A program made the translations under genes and the position numbers. From Bacteroidota bacterium (GTDB lineage Bacteria; Bacteroidota; Ignavibacteria; Kryptoniales; JAKASW01): DNA of 64,000 nt. How positions within the stretch are numbered: position 1 is the stretch's first letter; each line of letters starts with the position of its first letter. The stretch spans positions 1-64,000 of the forward strand of contig JAKAMG010000006.1 in NCBI GenBank assembly GCA_021812985.1. The letters run 5' to 3'. The notes under the pieces are model-generated. The model made no database searches, was not told where the DNA came from, and saw only the letters and a program-made list of their open reading frames with translations. This document shows positions 39,493-49,030 of this stretch, piece by piece.

Positions 39493-39797
39493 CGTGATGT
39501 CACCTCGGGCGGCGGTTCCCAATGCCGCCGCTTCAGGTGAGTCCCATCGACTGCCCAATGCCGCTTGTAATGTATGATCGGCGACTAACCTGAGTGAAGT
39601 TGCCTGTGAGATGTTCTTTTCGCATCATGGCACGGTGGAGGTCACGCTTCAAAAGCCCTGGATCCATAACCACCGTTCGTAAGTCCCCCTCTTGGTTTGC
39701 CAATGCCCCATCGGAACACTAATTTGCCATAAGTACTGGTTTTGGGTGAAGCTCAGCTGTAATACTGAGAACTTGTTCCGAATAAGGAGGCAATTCG
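39493..39797. other. Intergenic region after cusA-like gene
   Basis: About 305 bases with a strong hairpin at the CusA end (listed separately) and, near the right end, the AAGGAGG site of the next gene. No gene is supported. Confidence 0.5.
39500..39540 (+). terminator. Hairpin after cusA-like gene, no U-tract
   Basis: TCACCT pairs with AGGTGA, and inside it GCGGCGG pairs with CCGCCGC around the loop TTCCCAATG, eight bases after the CusA stop. No run of T follows, so it may be a 3' stabiliser or a factor-dependent end rather than a classic intrinsic terminator. Confidence 0.5.
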
Positions 39798-41465
39798 ATG
39801 GACCATGACGATGATTTGATTCGAGAGCTGAGACTCTATTCTCGAACTCTCGAAGATCTCAAATTGAGAATTGAGAGGATTGAAAAACATCTGGAACTTG
39901 AGGCTGCCCCTGCCGATGTCCGACCGGTTCAAAATCCGGAAAACGCGTCAATTATTTCACGTAGTAGCGGACTGGATAATACGGAAAGTGATCTGGAATT
40001 GCGCATTGGACTTTATTGGTTTGGGAGGGTCGGGGTGGTCGCCCTCGTTATCGGATTGGTGTTCCTTTTACTTCAACCCTTCAGTAGTCAGCATCCGGTC
40101 CTTTCGTCTGCAGGTGGCTTCGTGATAGCCGGAGGCGTCATTCTGTTGTCCCGATTTCTAAAACATTCTTTCACACTCCTCTCAGGGTATTTGCTTGGCG
40201 GCGGTTTAATAATTCTCTTTGTCTCAACATTGCACCTTCATTATTTCTCCGCTCAGCCATTTCTCGGCGGAAGCTTTGCGGAAACATTATTGCTCCTCAT
40301 AGCTGTTGGATTCAGTCTAATTGTTTCCATAAGAAGGAAGTCGAGCTACCTTGCCGCGATCAGTCTATCAATGGGTTTTGCCGTAGCTCTCATGAGCGGC
40401 CAGCTGTATTTGTTTTTCGCTGTCTCTTTGATTATGGCTGCTTTGACCTCATTCATCGCGGCCAAGTATCACTGGGTTGGGCTCCTCATTTATGGGATGG
40501 TGGTAACCTATCTCGCCCAGTTGGAGTGGTTCTTCAATAATCCCGCTTTCGGGAACACTCTAGAGTTGAGAGAGATACCTTATGGTGCAATGTTCCTTCT
40601 CCTCCTCCTAACAGCTATATTCTCGCTTTCATTGTTGTTGCGCAACAAGGACGGGAACGAAGGCGTCGACGTCAATCTAAGTGCATTCCTGAACCTGACT
40701 TTCGGCTACGGGCTCTTCATCTTTCTGTCATTACTGAAATTCCAGGATCACTTGCTTTCGTTGCACCTAACGGCGTCACTGGTGTTTTTGCTCCTCGCAA
40801 TCGTTTTCTGGTTGAAGCAAAACAGTAGATTCCGGACGTTTGTGTACGCGATGACGGGGTACACGGCGCTAAGTGTTGCTATAGTGGCAGGCACCGGTAC
40901 ACCGACCTCATTTGTCCTATTGTGCTGGCAGAGTCTGCTCGTCGTCTCCACCGCAGTGTTGTTCCGGTCGAAATACATCGTCATTGCGAATTTCGTAATT
41001 TTTACGATTGTCTTCATAGCTTATCTGGCACTTGCAGGTAGCATCAACATAACGAGCCTGAGTTTCGGGGTCGTGGCAATACTGAGTGCCCGAATTTTGA
41101 ACTGGCAACAGAGCCGGCTTGATCTCAAGACCGACATGCTGCGTTCAGCCTATCTCGTCGCGGCCTTTTTCATATTTCCATACGCATTGTACCACATTGT
41201 TCCCGGCGACTATGTCGGGCTGTCGTGGCTAGGAGTTGCCATAGTCTACTACATCATCAGCGTTTTACTCAAGAATGTGAAATATCGGTGGATGGCTCTA
41301 CTTACGTTTCTTATGACCGCATTTTATTTAATCATAATAGGAACGACGAGACTTGGGCCGACCTTCCGCATAATATCGTTTCTGATACTCGGCATCGCGC
41401 TCCTGGTCATTTCTTTTCTATATGCAAAGATGAGGATGAAATCAGGGACGAAGGACACACGGTAG
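39798..41465 (+). CDS. DUF2339-like multi-pass membrane protein
   Basis: A 555-residue protein with an N-terminal coiled coil of about 45 residues (RELRLYSRTLEDLKLRIERI), a short linker, then about 14-16 hydrophobic helices to the end. The pattern of an acidic coiled coil followed by a helix-only region with LYWFGRVGVVALVIGLVFLL is that of the DUF2339 family. The function of that family is not known to me. It has a good AAGGAGG ribosome site, stands as a single gene and ends at a typical intrinsic terminator 94 bases later. Confidence 0.75.
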   Translation: MDHDDDLIRELRLYSRTLEDLKLRIERIEKHLELEAAPADVRPVQNPENASIISRSSGLDNTESDLELRIGLYWFGRVGVVALVIGLVFLLLQPFSSQHPVLSSAGGFVIAGGVILLSRFLKHSFTLLSGYLLGGGLIILFVSTLHLHYFSAQPFLGGSFAETLLLLIAVGFSLIVSIRRKSSYLAAISLSMGFAVALMSGQLYLFFAVSLIMAALTSFIAAKYHWVGLLIYGMVVTYLAQLEWFFNNPAFGNTLELREIPYGAMFLLLLLTAIFSLSLLLRNKDGNEGVDVNLSAFLNLTFGYGLFIFLSLLKFQDHLLSLHLTASLVFLLLAIVFWLKQNSRFRTFVYAMTGYTALSVAIVAGTGTPTSFVLLCWQSLLVVSTAVLFRSKYIVIANFVIFTIVFIAYLALAGSINITSLSFGVVAILSARILNWQQSRLDLKTDMLRSAYLVAAFFIFPYALYHIVPGDYVGLSWLGVAIVYYIISVLLKNVKYRWMALLTFLMTAFYLIIIGTTRLGPTFRIISFLILGIALLVISFLYAKMRMKSGTKDTR

Positions 41466-41983
41466 AAAGATCTCTATGAAGGAAAACAACTCATGATGGA
41501 CCTTCAGGAGGCGTCCGCATTACTTGGGAGTGACTTTCGGTCGTCAGACACACGTACGGCGGCAGTCCCGTCGACTGCCGCTTTTTCTTCTGGTCCCGTA
41601 ACTTGTCTTCGCTTCTGTTTTGGGCGACGCGTGCTCGGTTATCTCATAGCCGTGCAAGTTATGATGTGCTCAATGCAATGTGATATTTTCGAATTGTCCC
41701 GATTGCTAACTGGAGCGATGACTTGGTGTACTGTCATTGGCAATCCAGCAAATAAGATTTTTAATACCAGTCTTGACGGTCTAAATTTAGAAAACCGCCG
41801 GACATCGCTAAGTGAGTCAGCGCAGGACTATGATGGAACTGAATGATTGGCCTGAGGAAAGAGATCCGACTTCAGGTTGTTAATCTTTGGAGATGACGTG
41901 CGGGAACTCGCCCTGCTCGTGAAGGAGAAAGCGAGCCATGCGATGCAGATAGAGAACGAATGGGCAGGAAAAGGAGGAAAAAC
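41466..41983. other. Intergenic region with one intrinsic terminator
   Basis: The 117-aa ORF at 41493-41846 is judged spurious: it covers the terminator hairpin and has no family trait. The rest shows no other structure until the AAGGAGG site of the small membrane protein. Confidence 0.5.
41559..41586 (+). terminator. Rho-independent terminator
   Basis: GCGGCAGT pairs perfectly with ACTGCCGC across the 7-base loop CCCGTCG, followed directly by TTTTTC. It fits the end of the DUF2339-like gene and is the clearest intrinsic terminator in the window. Confidence 0.85.
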
Positions 41984-42343
41984 GTGAATATTCTGCTATG
42001 GGTGTTTCAGATTGTGCTGGCCCTGTGGAACCTGGTCGGCGGAATTTATGTGGTAAACAACTACGGAAAGATCGCCAACGGATGGGCATTGGACGCTATG
42101 CCAAAGGCCGGTTGGTTGATACTCGGCGGGCTTCAGATAGTTTTCGCGATAGCTTTGATACTACCGGTCAAGAAGGTCCGCAAACTGACCTCCGTAGCGG
42201 GGGCCTGTCTGGCAATACTATCGCTATTCGGCATCGGACTGTACTTCCAATATGCAGGGTTCCCCGGCATGCTCTGGGGTTTGATCCCTGCCATTCTTGC
42301 CGGCTTCGTCGCCTATAAAAGATGGGGGAACCCGATCGCTTAA
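41984..42343 (+). CDS. Small DoxX-like membrane protein
   Basis: The track opens at 41960, but GTG at 41984 follows a perfect AAGGAGG at ideal distance and starts the first helix (VNILLWVFQIVLALWNLVGG), giving 119 residues. Four helices are predicted: about 4-24, 40-62, 70-85 and 90-110. The layout, with a loop containing NNYGKIANGWALDAMPKAGW between the first two, resembles DoxX-like proteins. No catalytic residues are obvious, and its neighbours give no clue to its role. Confidence 0.75.
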   Translation: MNILLWVFQIVLALWNLVGGIYVVNNYGKIANGWALDAMPKAGWLILGGLQIVFAIALILPVKKVRKLTSVAGACLAILSLFGIGLYFQYAGFPGMLWGLIPAILAGFVAYKRWGNPIA

Positions 42344-43309
42344 TTGCGGAAGGGTGAAGGAGCCTTTTAAACACCAGTGAGCTCAGGATTCGTCTCATAA
42401 ACTGCTCCTGCCCGGAGGAGAATTGTGGTTTGCCGTGAGTGTCCGAGAAATATACTCGTTAGGTACTAGGTCGAGTGAATTGGGATAAAGCGGTCAGACT
42501 GGATGGGGGATCAATTTGTTCCCCCTCGAGTGTCATGGCTTAGGTTCGATCACTCTCCTTAATTGTTCTCAAAATCCTTATCGGGATTATTCCGTCCTGG
42601 CGCTTTAAATGAATCATCCCTTGAATTGGCTACTCGGGTCAACGGTCTGTCTACGGTGGGTCGCTTGAGGTAACAGGAGGAACATATCTTCCGGAAGCGG
42701 ACCTGGCTCCAAATGAACGTCGCCATGTTGCGTGATGCCGCGCTCTGGCTTTCGCTCTCTCACCCACGCGAACCGGTGATCGCGAACATTTAGGAGCGTT
42801 ACTTCGGCAGGATGGAGGCTTCATCGGTGCTGATGGCGTGTATTTCGATCGAATCAAGGGAGGAATGGGCACCCAACACGTAGAATTTGGAATGGATAGC
42901 GTTTCCATGACGAAAGGTCTTTTGTTCGCATCTCAAGCCCCTTCTTAACAAGAGGCGGTTAGCTTATTAGTTAATCGACAAGAGGTACTCATAAGTTCCT
43001 CTTGTCGGACGATCCCTTCCTTCCTCCGGTAGAGAACGGCTTGCGGCGCTCCTTCCGAATTTATGTCACTTTCCACTTGACACGAGTGTCTACATGCTTT
43101 ATCTTGATATACAAGGTATACCGAGTATTAACACTTTTGGGAGCTTGCTTCGGGCGATGTCAGTGAAGGTACTAAAGGATCACAGAGCTGAAGCGGAGAA
43201 GGAGATTTCGGCTGAGGTCGAGTTTACGGTCGGAAGTGTGTGCGTTATGATTATCCCATGCGAGAACAGGCTATACACAAGTCATAGATAAACGAATCAG
43301 GAGACCAAC
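42344..43309. other. Long intergenic region (966 bases), possible decayed coding sequence
   Basis: No intact gene is supported. In the plus strand from about 42661 one frame reads SLEVTGGTYLPEADLAPNER then a stop, and a second frame continues with LRDAALWLSLSHPREPVIAN before another stop. The texture is protein-like, but the stretches are short and I cannot name a family, so decay is only a suggestion. The minus ORF 42651-42908 and plus ORF 43094-43291 lack ribosome sites and domains. A near-perfect palindrome is listed at 42976-43007. The start site of the next gene is preceded by CAGGAGA. Confidence 0.4.
42976..43007. repeat. Long inverted repeat (10-bp perfect arms)
   Basis: CGACAAGAGG pairs perfectly with CCTCTTGTCG; after one T-T mismatch the inner ACT/AGT also pair, leaving the loop CATA. 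No T-run follows on either strand, so this is not a standard terminator. It may be an operator, a transcript hairpin or a relic of a mobile element. Confidence 0.6.
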
Positions 43310-45919
43310 ATGTCTAGAAAACTCAACATCTCCGCCTTTGTAGTCATGACGTTTCTTCTTCTAGTTGGGAGTGGGGGGGCATACGCACAGGCGCCCACAC
43401 CCGCCGTCGGTGATTACGGGGCAGTCACATCGGGGAATTGGAGTTCATTACCCACATGGAAGCTGTGGTCGTTCAACGGTCAGGCTTTCGATTCAGCCGC
43501 GAGTGGTACACCCAGCTCGAGCAAACAAGTCTTCATCCTTTCAGGAACTACCGTGACCTTCGACGTTGGTTCGCAGAACTGTAAGAACCTCATAGTCCAG
43601 TCGGGCGCAACTCTCAAGTCGGACAGTACACTTCCTTGCCCGTCCAGTTCGCTCATGCCGCTGAAGGTTAACGGCCCAATTGTGTGGGTCGACGGTAACT
43701 TGGGGGGGGGACCGAATGACGCTTTGGTGTTGGAAACCAAGTACAGTGATACCATAACGCTTGAGGGGACCGGAAAGGTGAACCTCGCGCAGGTCAGACC
43801 GAACTCCGGCCAGAGCGGCACGATGTCATTTGTCTTTGCGATGAACGCAAACCTCAACTATGCGGGCGTAGACAGCACCGGAGGTGCCGGCATCTATACT
43901 CAGAGAGGAAGCCAGACAAGCTCGACGATTACTATTAGCGCTGGCGACACGGTGAACTTTGCCGCGAACAGCAGCTTCAGGATCAATCCCACCATTGGTC
44001 TTAACGGTTTGATGAATACGACTCTTAACGTCAACGGAGTCTTGAACGATTCCGGAACGGTTGTCCTTGCCGACTCCGGAACAGCCACCGCCGCCCTAAA
44101 CGTGGGTAGCATGGGAAAGCTTATTGTCCATGGTGGTAGCATTGTGCAGAGTCTTAATGGTGCTAACACCGCCATTGTCACGATCGACGGGATTTACGAA
44201 CACGCCATGGATGGGGGAGTACTGCCGGCAGCTACCTGGAACGCCGGGTCTACTTGCCTGGTGACGGGCTCTGTGACGTTGGCGCCAACGAACGCCAATC
44301 AGAACTTCTACAATCTTACGGTAGACTGCCCCGCCTTGACGCAGCCCTCTTATCCGTGTCACTTCGACATGGCGAGCAACACCATTGCCGGCAACCTGAC
44401 TTTCGTCAACACGGACAGCAGTTACTTCGCTCTCACGGGGTACGAGGTCGCGGGCAGCCCGAAGACTATAACTGTCAGTGGTGATTTCAATATTGACAGT
44501 ACCTCGGCCTTTGTTGCCGTCGATGATTACGGCAGCACACACCCCGTAGAGACAGTCAAGCTTCTTGTAAACGGCAACGTCTCGGTTAAGGGGTCGTTTG
44601 GAATGACCGTCGGAAGTGCCAAGAATCTGATAGACCTGGTCCTGCGTGGCAATCTCAGTTTACAGAGCGGCTCTTCGTTCTTCTCGCATTCAAAAACACA
44701 GGACTCGCTCTTCTTCGCGGGAACCGGCGTTCAAACTTACACGGCCGGTGCGTTGTCCAATGGAAACTATATAAACACTCTCGTCCAAAGTGGCAGCAGA
44801 GTGAACGTAGACACCAGTGCTTTCCAGGGATCCTCAAGCACCTTTACGCTTGATTCTGCCGCGACACTGACGACCTCTCATCCGGGAGGGTTTGACGGGA
44901 ATCTAAGAGTCGGAGGACTAAAGACGCTGAGCATGGATGCGGGATATGGTTTCAATGGCGATACGACTCAAGTTACTGGCGTTCTGTTGCCTGATTCCCT
45001 GCGAAACTTGACTTTTAGCAACTCAAAGAGCGTGATTCTTTCGAAAGATATAACCGTAACAGGTGACCTCGCGATGACAAACGGTTTGCTTCTCCTTGAC
45101 ACGAACTCCATCGTGGCGGCCAGCGTGACGGGGGGATCACCGACGAGTTATATCTCGACCGATTCTGCCGGTAGTGCTCTTACGATACCGACCGTTGGCT
45201 CAACGCAGGCGATATTTCCGGTCGGTACTTCTCTTGGTTATGCTCCAGTCTGGGTTACGAGTGCGAACAATCCCGACGGCTTCGCTGTATCAGTGAAACC
45301 GGACACGAGCAGAACGACGAACGGGCTTGGAAGAGTCAACATGAAATGGAGTGTAGTCAAGTCCCATTATTCCGGCTCGGCGTTCGAGCTTCAGTTAGGA
45401 TGGATGGCTTCTGAGGAAGATTCAATCTTTGCGCGCAATCGTTCTAGCTATTCGACGATCTATGTCCTGACCGACACGTCTGCCACCGAGCAGGGCACCG
45501 GCTCCTACACGACCCAGTTTTCGAGCCAGCCGTATACTGTGTCCCGTGGAGGGATCACAGCAGCTATACAAGGCGCAGCAGCCAGCTACGGCTCAACATT
45601 TGTCGTAGGGCATTTTACTACCACGGGTGTTGAAGAACAGCGAAACGTTCCAGCCGTGTTCATGTTGTCGCACAACTATCCCAATCCTTTCAACCCGACC
45701 ACGAAGATTGAGTTTTCGGTCGCCAGGAAGGGTGACACTTCCTTGCGCGTCTACAACATACTTGGACAGCTAGTCGCGACGTTGTATTCGGGCGACGCTC
45801 AGCCCGGTAAGAATTATTCAGTCGAGTTCGACGGCGGTCTCTTCTCTTCGGGAGTCTATTTCAGCGTCCTGCAAAGTGGCGGTCAGCGCCAAATACAGAA
45901 GATGGTTTTGATGAAGTAA
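43310..45919 (+). CDS. Large secreted surface protein with T9SS sorting domain
   Basis: An 869-residue exported protein (signal peptide ending GAYAQA). It opens with a G.W....TW repeat-type segment (AVTSGNWSSLPTWKLW) seen in Bacteroidota adhesins, followed by a long Ser/Thr/Asn/Gly-rich beta region (about 60-600) that would fold as stacked beta-strands. It ends with a T9SS type A domain (HNYPNPFNPTTKIEF; VYNILGQLVATL; KMVLMK). There is no catalytic motif. A run of nine G lies within the gene at 43702-43710. It is the first gene of the glycan locus, has a CAGGAGA ribosome site and a hairpin 15 bases after the stop. Probable role: surface glycan binding or adhesion. Confidence 0.85.
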   Translation: MSRKLNISAFVVMTFLLLVGSGGAYAQAPTPAVGDYGAVTSGNWSSLPTWKLWSFNGQAFDSAASGTPSSSKQVFILSGTTVTFDVGSQNCKNLIVQSGATLKSDSTLPCPSSSLMPLKVNGPIVWVDGNLGGGPNDALVLETKYSDTITLEGTGKVNLAQVRPNSGQSGTMSFVFAMNANLNYAGVDSTGGAGIYTQRGSQTSSTITISAGDTVNFAANSSFRINPTIGLNGLMNTTLNVNGVLNDSGTVVLADSGTATAALNVGSMGKLIVHGGSIVQSLNGANTAIVTIDGIYEHAMDGGVLPAATWNAGSTCLVTGSVTLAPTNANQNFYNLTVDCPALTQPSYPCHFDMASNTIAGNLTFVNTDSSYFALTGYEVAGSPKTITVSGDFNIDSTSAFVAVDDYGSTHPVETVKLLVNGNVSVKGSFGMTVGSAKNLIDLVLRGNLSLQSGSSFFSHSKTQDSLFFAGTGVQTYTAGALSNGNYINTLVQSGSRVNVDTSAFQGSSSTFTLDSAATLTTSHPGGFDGNLRVGGLKTLSMDAGYGFNGDTTQVTGVLLPDSLRNLTFSNSKSVILSKDITVTGDLAMTNGLLLLDTNSIVAASVTGGSPTSYISTDSAGSALTIPTVGSTQAIFPVGTSLGYAPVWVTSANNPDGFAVSVKPDTSRTTNGLGRVNMKWSVVKSHYSGSAFELQLGWMASEEDSIFARNRSSYSTIYVLTDTSATEQGTGSYTTQFSSQPYTVSRGGITAAIQGAAASYGSTFVVGHFTTTGVEEQRNVPAVFMLSHNYPNPFNPTTKIEFSVARKGDTSLRVYNILGQLVATLYSGDAQPGKNYSVEFDGGLFSSGVYFSVLQSGGQRQIQKMVLMK

Positions 45920-45934
45920 CAATGTCGTTGCCGG

Positions 45935-45958
45935 GGGATGGTGCTCAGGCACCGTCCC
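45935..45958 (+). terminator. Hairpin after the T9SS surface protein, no U-tract
   Basis: GGGATGGTGC pairs with GCACCGTCCC through one G-U pair, with the tetraloop TCAG, 15 bases after the stop. No T-run follows. It may reduce read-through or protect the 3' end. Confidence 0.45.
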
Positions 45959-46016
45959 TCTGATCCTTGGTTAAATTAACTGTGCCATAGATTAAATTTA
46001 CCTGACCGGAATTCTA

Positions 46017-48959
46017 TTGATGATTCACCTAATTCAAGCCTCTCAGATAAGTGTGTGCTCCAATCGAATGCGGAATTGCGGTAAGGCAGTCGTTGCATCC
46101 GTTTCATGGATTACGTCTGCCTTGGTTGTGCTGCTTTTTGTGTCGTTCGCGTCGCGGGCCTATGGTCAGGTTGGGCAGATCTACGGGAGAGTGTTGGACG
46201 CGACTGATGGCTCTGCGCTTCCGGGTGCTAACATATTACTGAAAGGGACGGCTCAGGGAACCACATCAGACATTTACGGTAATTTCTCTCTGACGCAGCT
46301 TGAGCCTGGGAAGAGGGAGCTCATATTCAGATACGTGGGATATCAGCAGCAGATAGTGTCCGTCGAAGTAAAGAGCAGCGGTAAGACTGAGCTTAGCGTG
46401 CGGATGCAACCGGAGGCTATTAGAGGACGAGAAGTTGTCGTGACGGGTCAGCTCCGTGGCCAAAACGCGGCTATCAACCAGCAAGTAACTTCTTCATCGA
46501 TTGTCAACGTGATCTCTAAAGAGCGAATACAGGAGCTTCCCGACCAGAACGCGGCTGAGACAATTTCGAGGCTTCCCGGAATATCAATTCAGAGAAGCGG
46601 GGGGGAGGGACAGAAAATTATCGTGCGCGGGCTCGATCCGAAGTTTACAGATGTGACTGTGAACGGAGTGAAGATCCCGTCCCTCGATCAGGTGGATCGA
46701 TCTGTTGATCTCAGCTCGGTATCATCTGACATGCTGGCAGGTGTGGAGGTGTTCAAGTCCTTTACGGCAGAACAGGATGGTGATGCGGTTGGAGGTACGG
46801 TGAATTTCGAAATGAAGAGAGCGCCTGATTCGCTGCGTGCCGAAGTGAGGGCGCAGGGGGGGTACAATGGCCTTCAGAACGATTACGGTGATTACCGCGT
46901 CTCGGTTAGTCTCAGCAATCGATTTTTTGGCGACGCGCTGGGTATTGTTGTAACCGGCAGCGCTGAGCGTGCCGACAGGAGTTCCGACGAGTTAAGCGCG
47001 AACTACTCGACTCCGCGTCCCTTCACTGTCTCGCCAAAGCTTTATGACACGTATGACATCCGCAAACGATACGGCGCGAGCATAGCCTCAGACTTGAAGC
47101 TCGGGACAGGTGCCATCTACCTCACGGGTTTCTTCAGTGAGTTGGGACACGATCCGGTCGAACAGGAAAAGAGATTTAAACCGACGACTGGCAACGTTGG
47201 AGATTTTCAGTTCCTTGAGGGGCAAACCACTGAGCAGTTGGGTGTCCTAAGCCTCACCGGAACCCATCCTATTGCCATCCCCTCGCTGGGTGTGCTCGAC
47301 CTCAGCTGGGGGGTGTCCGGAACGCGCTCCGAGCAGCTCACCCCGCTTCAACTTGGCGCCAGATTTTACGAGAACGGCGTTAACGGAGTTAACACCAACT
47401 CTGGTCCCGATTCAGTGTTCACAACCTGGCAGATTAATCCGGACACTACATATCTTCAGCAAATGACGTCTGATTCGGTCAGGGTTCTGGATGAAAATCT
47501 GATTTACCAGGTTAACGGCAAGTCAGCTTATGACTTCGGATCCGGCATTTCAGGGACGCTGAAGTTTGGAGGGAAATTATCGACAAAATCTCGCGACCGC
47601 GTCAACTCGGAATGGTGGACGAATAGCTATCTGAACACATCGATCCCCGGTGTCATGCTGTATTATAGGAACCACCCATCAGTCCCAAATCCGTTCTCAT
47701 CTTTCAGGCTGACGGGCAATAAATTGTCTATGGCGAATTTCATTTCGAGCGGTGATCAGATCGGGAGTTTTCTTGATGGAAGGTTCGCCTCGTGGCCGAC
47801 TCTGGACGCAGCGACTATTCACGCCTTCTATGATGCCTTCAGAAATTTTACGGACCCGAGGGGGGGCGTCAACCAGCAGATGTTCACGGCGAATCCGATT
47901 GTGTCGGCTCAAAGCTACACCGCCTCCGAGCGCGTCACCGCGGCGTACGTAGAGACCGAGGTCAATTTAGGCAACACCCTTCTTGTCTTTCCTGGGGTAC
48001 GTTACGAGCACACCTATAACAACTACAAAAGTACCTTCGGTACAATAACCATCGGAGAAAACGACGTTCCCACACTTTCCGGTGCGCGGGATACCGTCGG
48101 CACATCGACTTTCGAAGACTGGCTGCCAACCCTCAATGTCCGTTATACGCCGATACCCTGGTTGGTGATGAGAGGCTCCGCAACGAAGACTCTGTCGCGA
48201 CCTGACTTTTTCGACCTGGTACCGTATCAGCAGATAGGAAACGACAATACTATACATATGGGAAATCCAACGCTTAAGCACGTGACATCATATAATTATG
48301 ACGCCGGAGTCTCTCTGAACTATGAGTTCGGCTTCTTCTCGGCCGATTACTTTCACAAGGACCTGTACAATGTCATGTACGCGGCGACGGAGATCATAAA
48401 TGCCGGTACGCCTCGGACGAATCCGTATTACGGCTGGACACTTTACCAGACCGTGAACGCTCCCGGCGTTTCGAATGTCGATGGCGTCGAATTGGAAGTC
48501 CAGGCGAATTTCCTGATGCTTCCGAATCCATTTAACGGAATCATTCTCAACGGAAACATCTCGTTCATGGGTTCCAAAACCATAGTCCCTTTCATCGACA
48601 TCAATAATCCAGCCGACACGACAAGAACTGTGGCTTTGCCGGGGCAGTCGAATGAAATAGCAAATCTCACCGTGGGCTACGAAAGAGGAGGGTTCTCAGG
48701 GAGGATATCCCTTATCTACCAGGGAAAGAGTATATACGCGGTCGGTCAAGCCTCTGATCTCGATTCATACACCGCGCCGTACTACAGGTGGGATTTATCG
48801 GTCCAACAAAAGATCATGGATGGTTTCAGCGCGTACCTGAGTCTATACAACATTACGAACGTGAAAGATGTATCGTATCTCGGCACAGAGTCGTTGCCGA
48901 CGTCGATTCAGGAATATGGGCTGACCGCTAACTTCGGGATACAGTATAGGATAAGATGA
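46017..48959 (+). CDS. TonB-dependent receptor with carboxypeptidase-D-like N-terminal repeat
   Basis: A 980-residue outer-membrane receptor with a signal peptide ending RAYGQ. A CarboxypepD_reg-type beta-sandwich (YGRVLDATDGSALPGANILL) lies near residues 60-140. The plug domain (about 150-290) has QELPDQNAAETISRLPGISI and VRGLDPKFTDVTVNGVKIP. A 22-strand barrel follows with RGSATKTLSRPDFFDLVPY, ending in QYRIR. The plug and barrel form resembles the TIGR01782 receptor group rather than SusC. No SusD-like lipoprotein follows, and TonB/ExbBD are not in the window. ATG at 46068 is a possible alternative start. In this locus it would import oligosaccharides from uronic-acid-containing polymers. 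Confidence 0.92.
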   Translation: MMIHLIQASQISVCSNRMRNCGKAVVASVSWITSALVVLLFVSFASRAYGQVGQIYGRVLDATDGSALPGANILLKGTAQGTTSDIYGNFSLTQLEPGKRELIFRYVGYQQQIVSVEVKSSGKTELSVRMQPEAIRGREVVVTGQLRGQNAAINQQVTSSSIVNVISKERIQELPDQNAAETISRLPGISIQRSGGEGQKIIVRGLDPKFTDVTVNGVKIPSLDQVDRSVDLSSVSSDMLAGVEVFKSFTAEQDGDAVGGTVNFEMKRAPDSLRAEVRAQGGYNGLQNDYGDYRVSVSLSNRFFGDALGIVVTGSAERADRSSDELSANYSTPRPFTVSPKLYDTYDIRKRYGASIASDLKLGTGAIYLTGFFSELGHDPVEQEKRFKPTTGNVGDFQFLEGQTTEQLGVLSLTGTHPIAIPSLGVLDLSWGVSGTRSEQLTPLQLGARFYENGVNGVNTNSGPDSVFTTWQINPDTTYLQQMTSDSVRVLDENLIYQVNGKSAYDFGSGISGTLKFGGKLSTKSRDRVNSEWWTNSYLNTSIPGVMLYYRNHPSVPNPFSSFRLTGNKLSMANFISSGDQIGSFLDGRFASWPTLDAATIHAFYDAFRNFTDPRGGVNQQMFTANPIVSAQSYTASERVTAAYVETEVNLGNTLLVFPGVRYEHTYNNYKSTFGTITIGENDVPTLSGARDTVGTSTFEDWLPTLNVRYTPIPWLVMRGSATKTLSRPDFFDLVPYQQIGNDNTIHMGNPTLKHVTSYNYDAGVSLNYEFGFFSADYFHKDLYNVMYAATEIINAGTPRTNPYYGWTLYQTVNAPGVSNVDGVELEVQANFLMLPNPFNGIILNGNISFMGSKTIVPFIDINNPADTTRTVALPGQSNEIANLTVGYERGGFSGRISLIYQGKSIYAVGQASDLDSYTAPYYRWDLSVQQKIMDGFSAYLSLYNITNVKDVSYLGTESLPTSIQEYGLTANFGIQYRIR

Positions 48960-49030
48960 CAGCTGCGGGATCATGCTCGTCCGGCCGTCTGATGCGACGC
49001 ATAATTTCTACTCGAACTATGGAGTTCAAA

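Noticed and set aside
41493-41846. 117-aa plus-strand ORF
   Set aside because: It covers the clearest intrinsic terminator in the window (41559-41586) and shows no domain, so it is almost surely not a gene.
42651-42908. 85-aa minus-strand ORF
   Set aside because: Low-complexity Pro/Ser/Arg composition on the strand opposite to the protein-like relic; judged a shadow.
43094-43291. 65-aa ORF before the T9SS surface protein
   Set aside because: No ribosome site and no resemblance to any family; likely chance.
46017-48959. Calling the receiver at this locus a SusC with a missing SusD partner
   Set aside because: The receptor sequence itself does not look like SusC, and no SusD-like lipoprotein occurs anywhere in the window, so the SusCD label is not supported.
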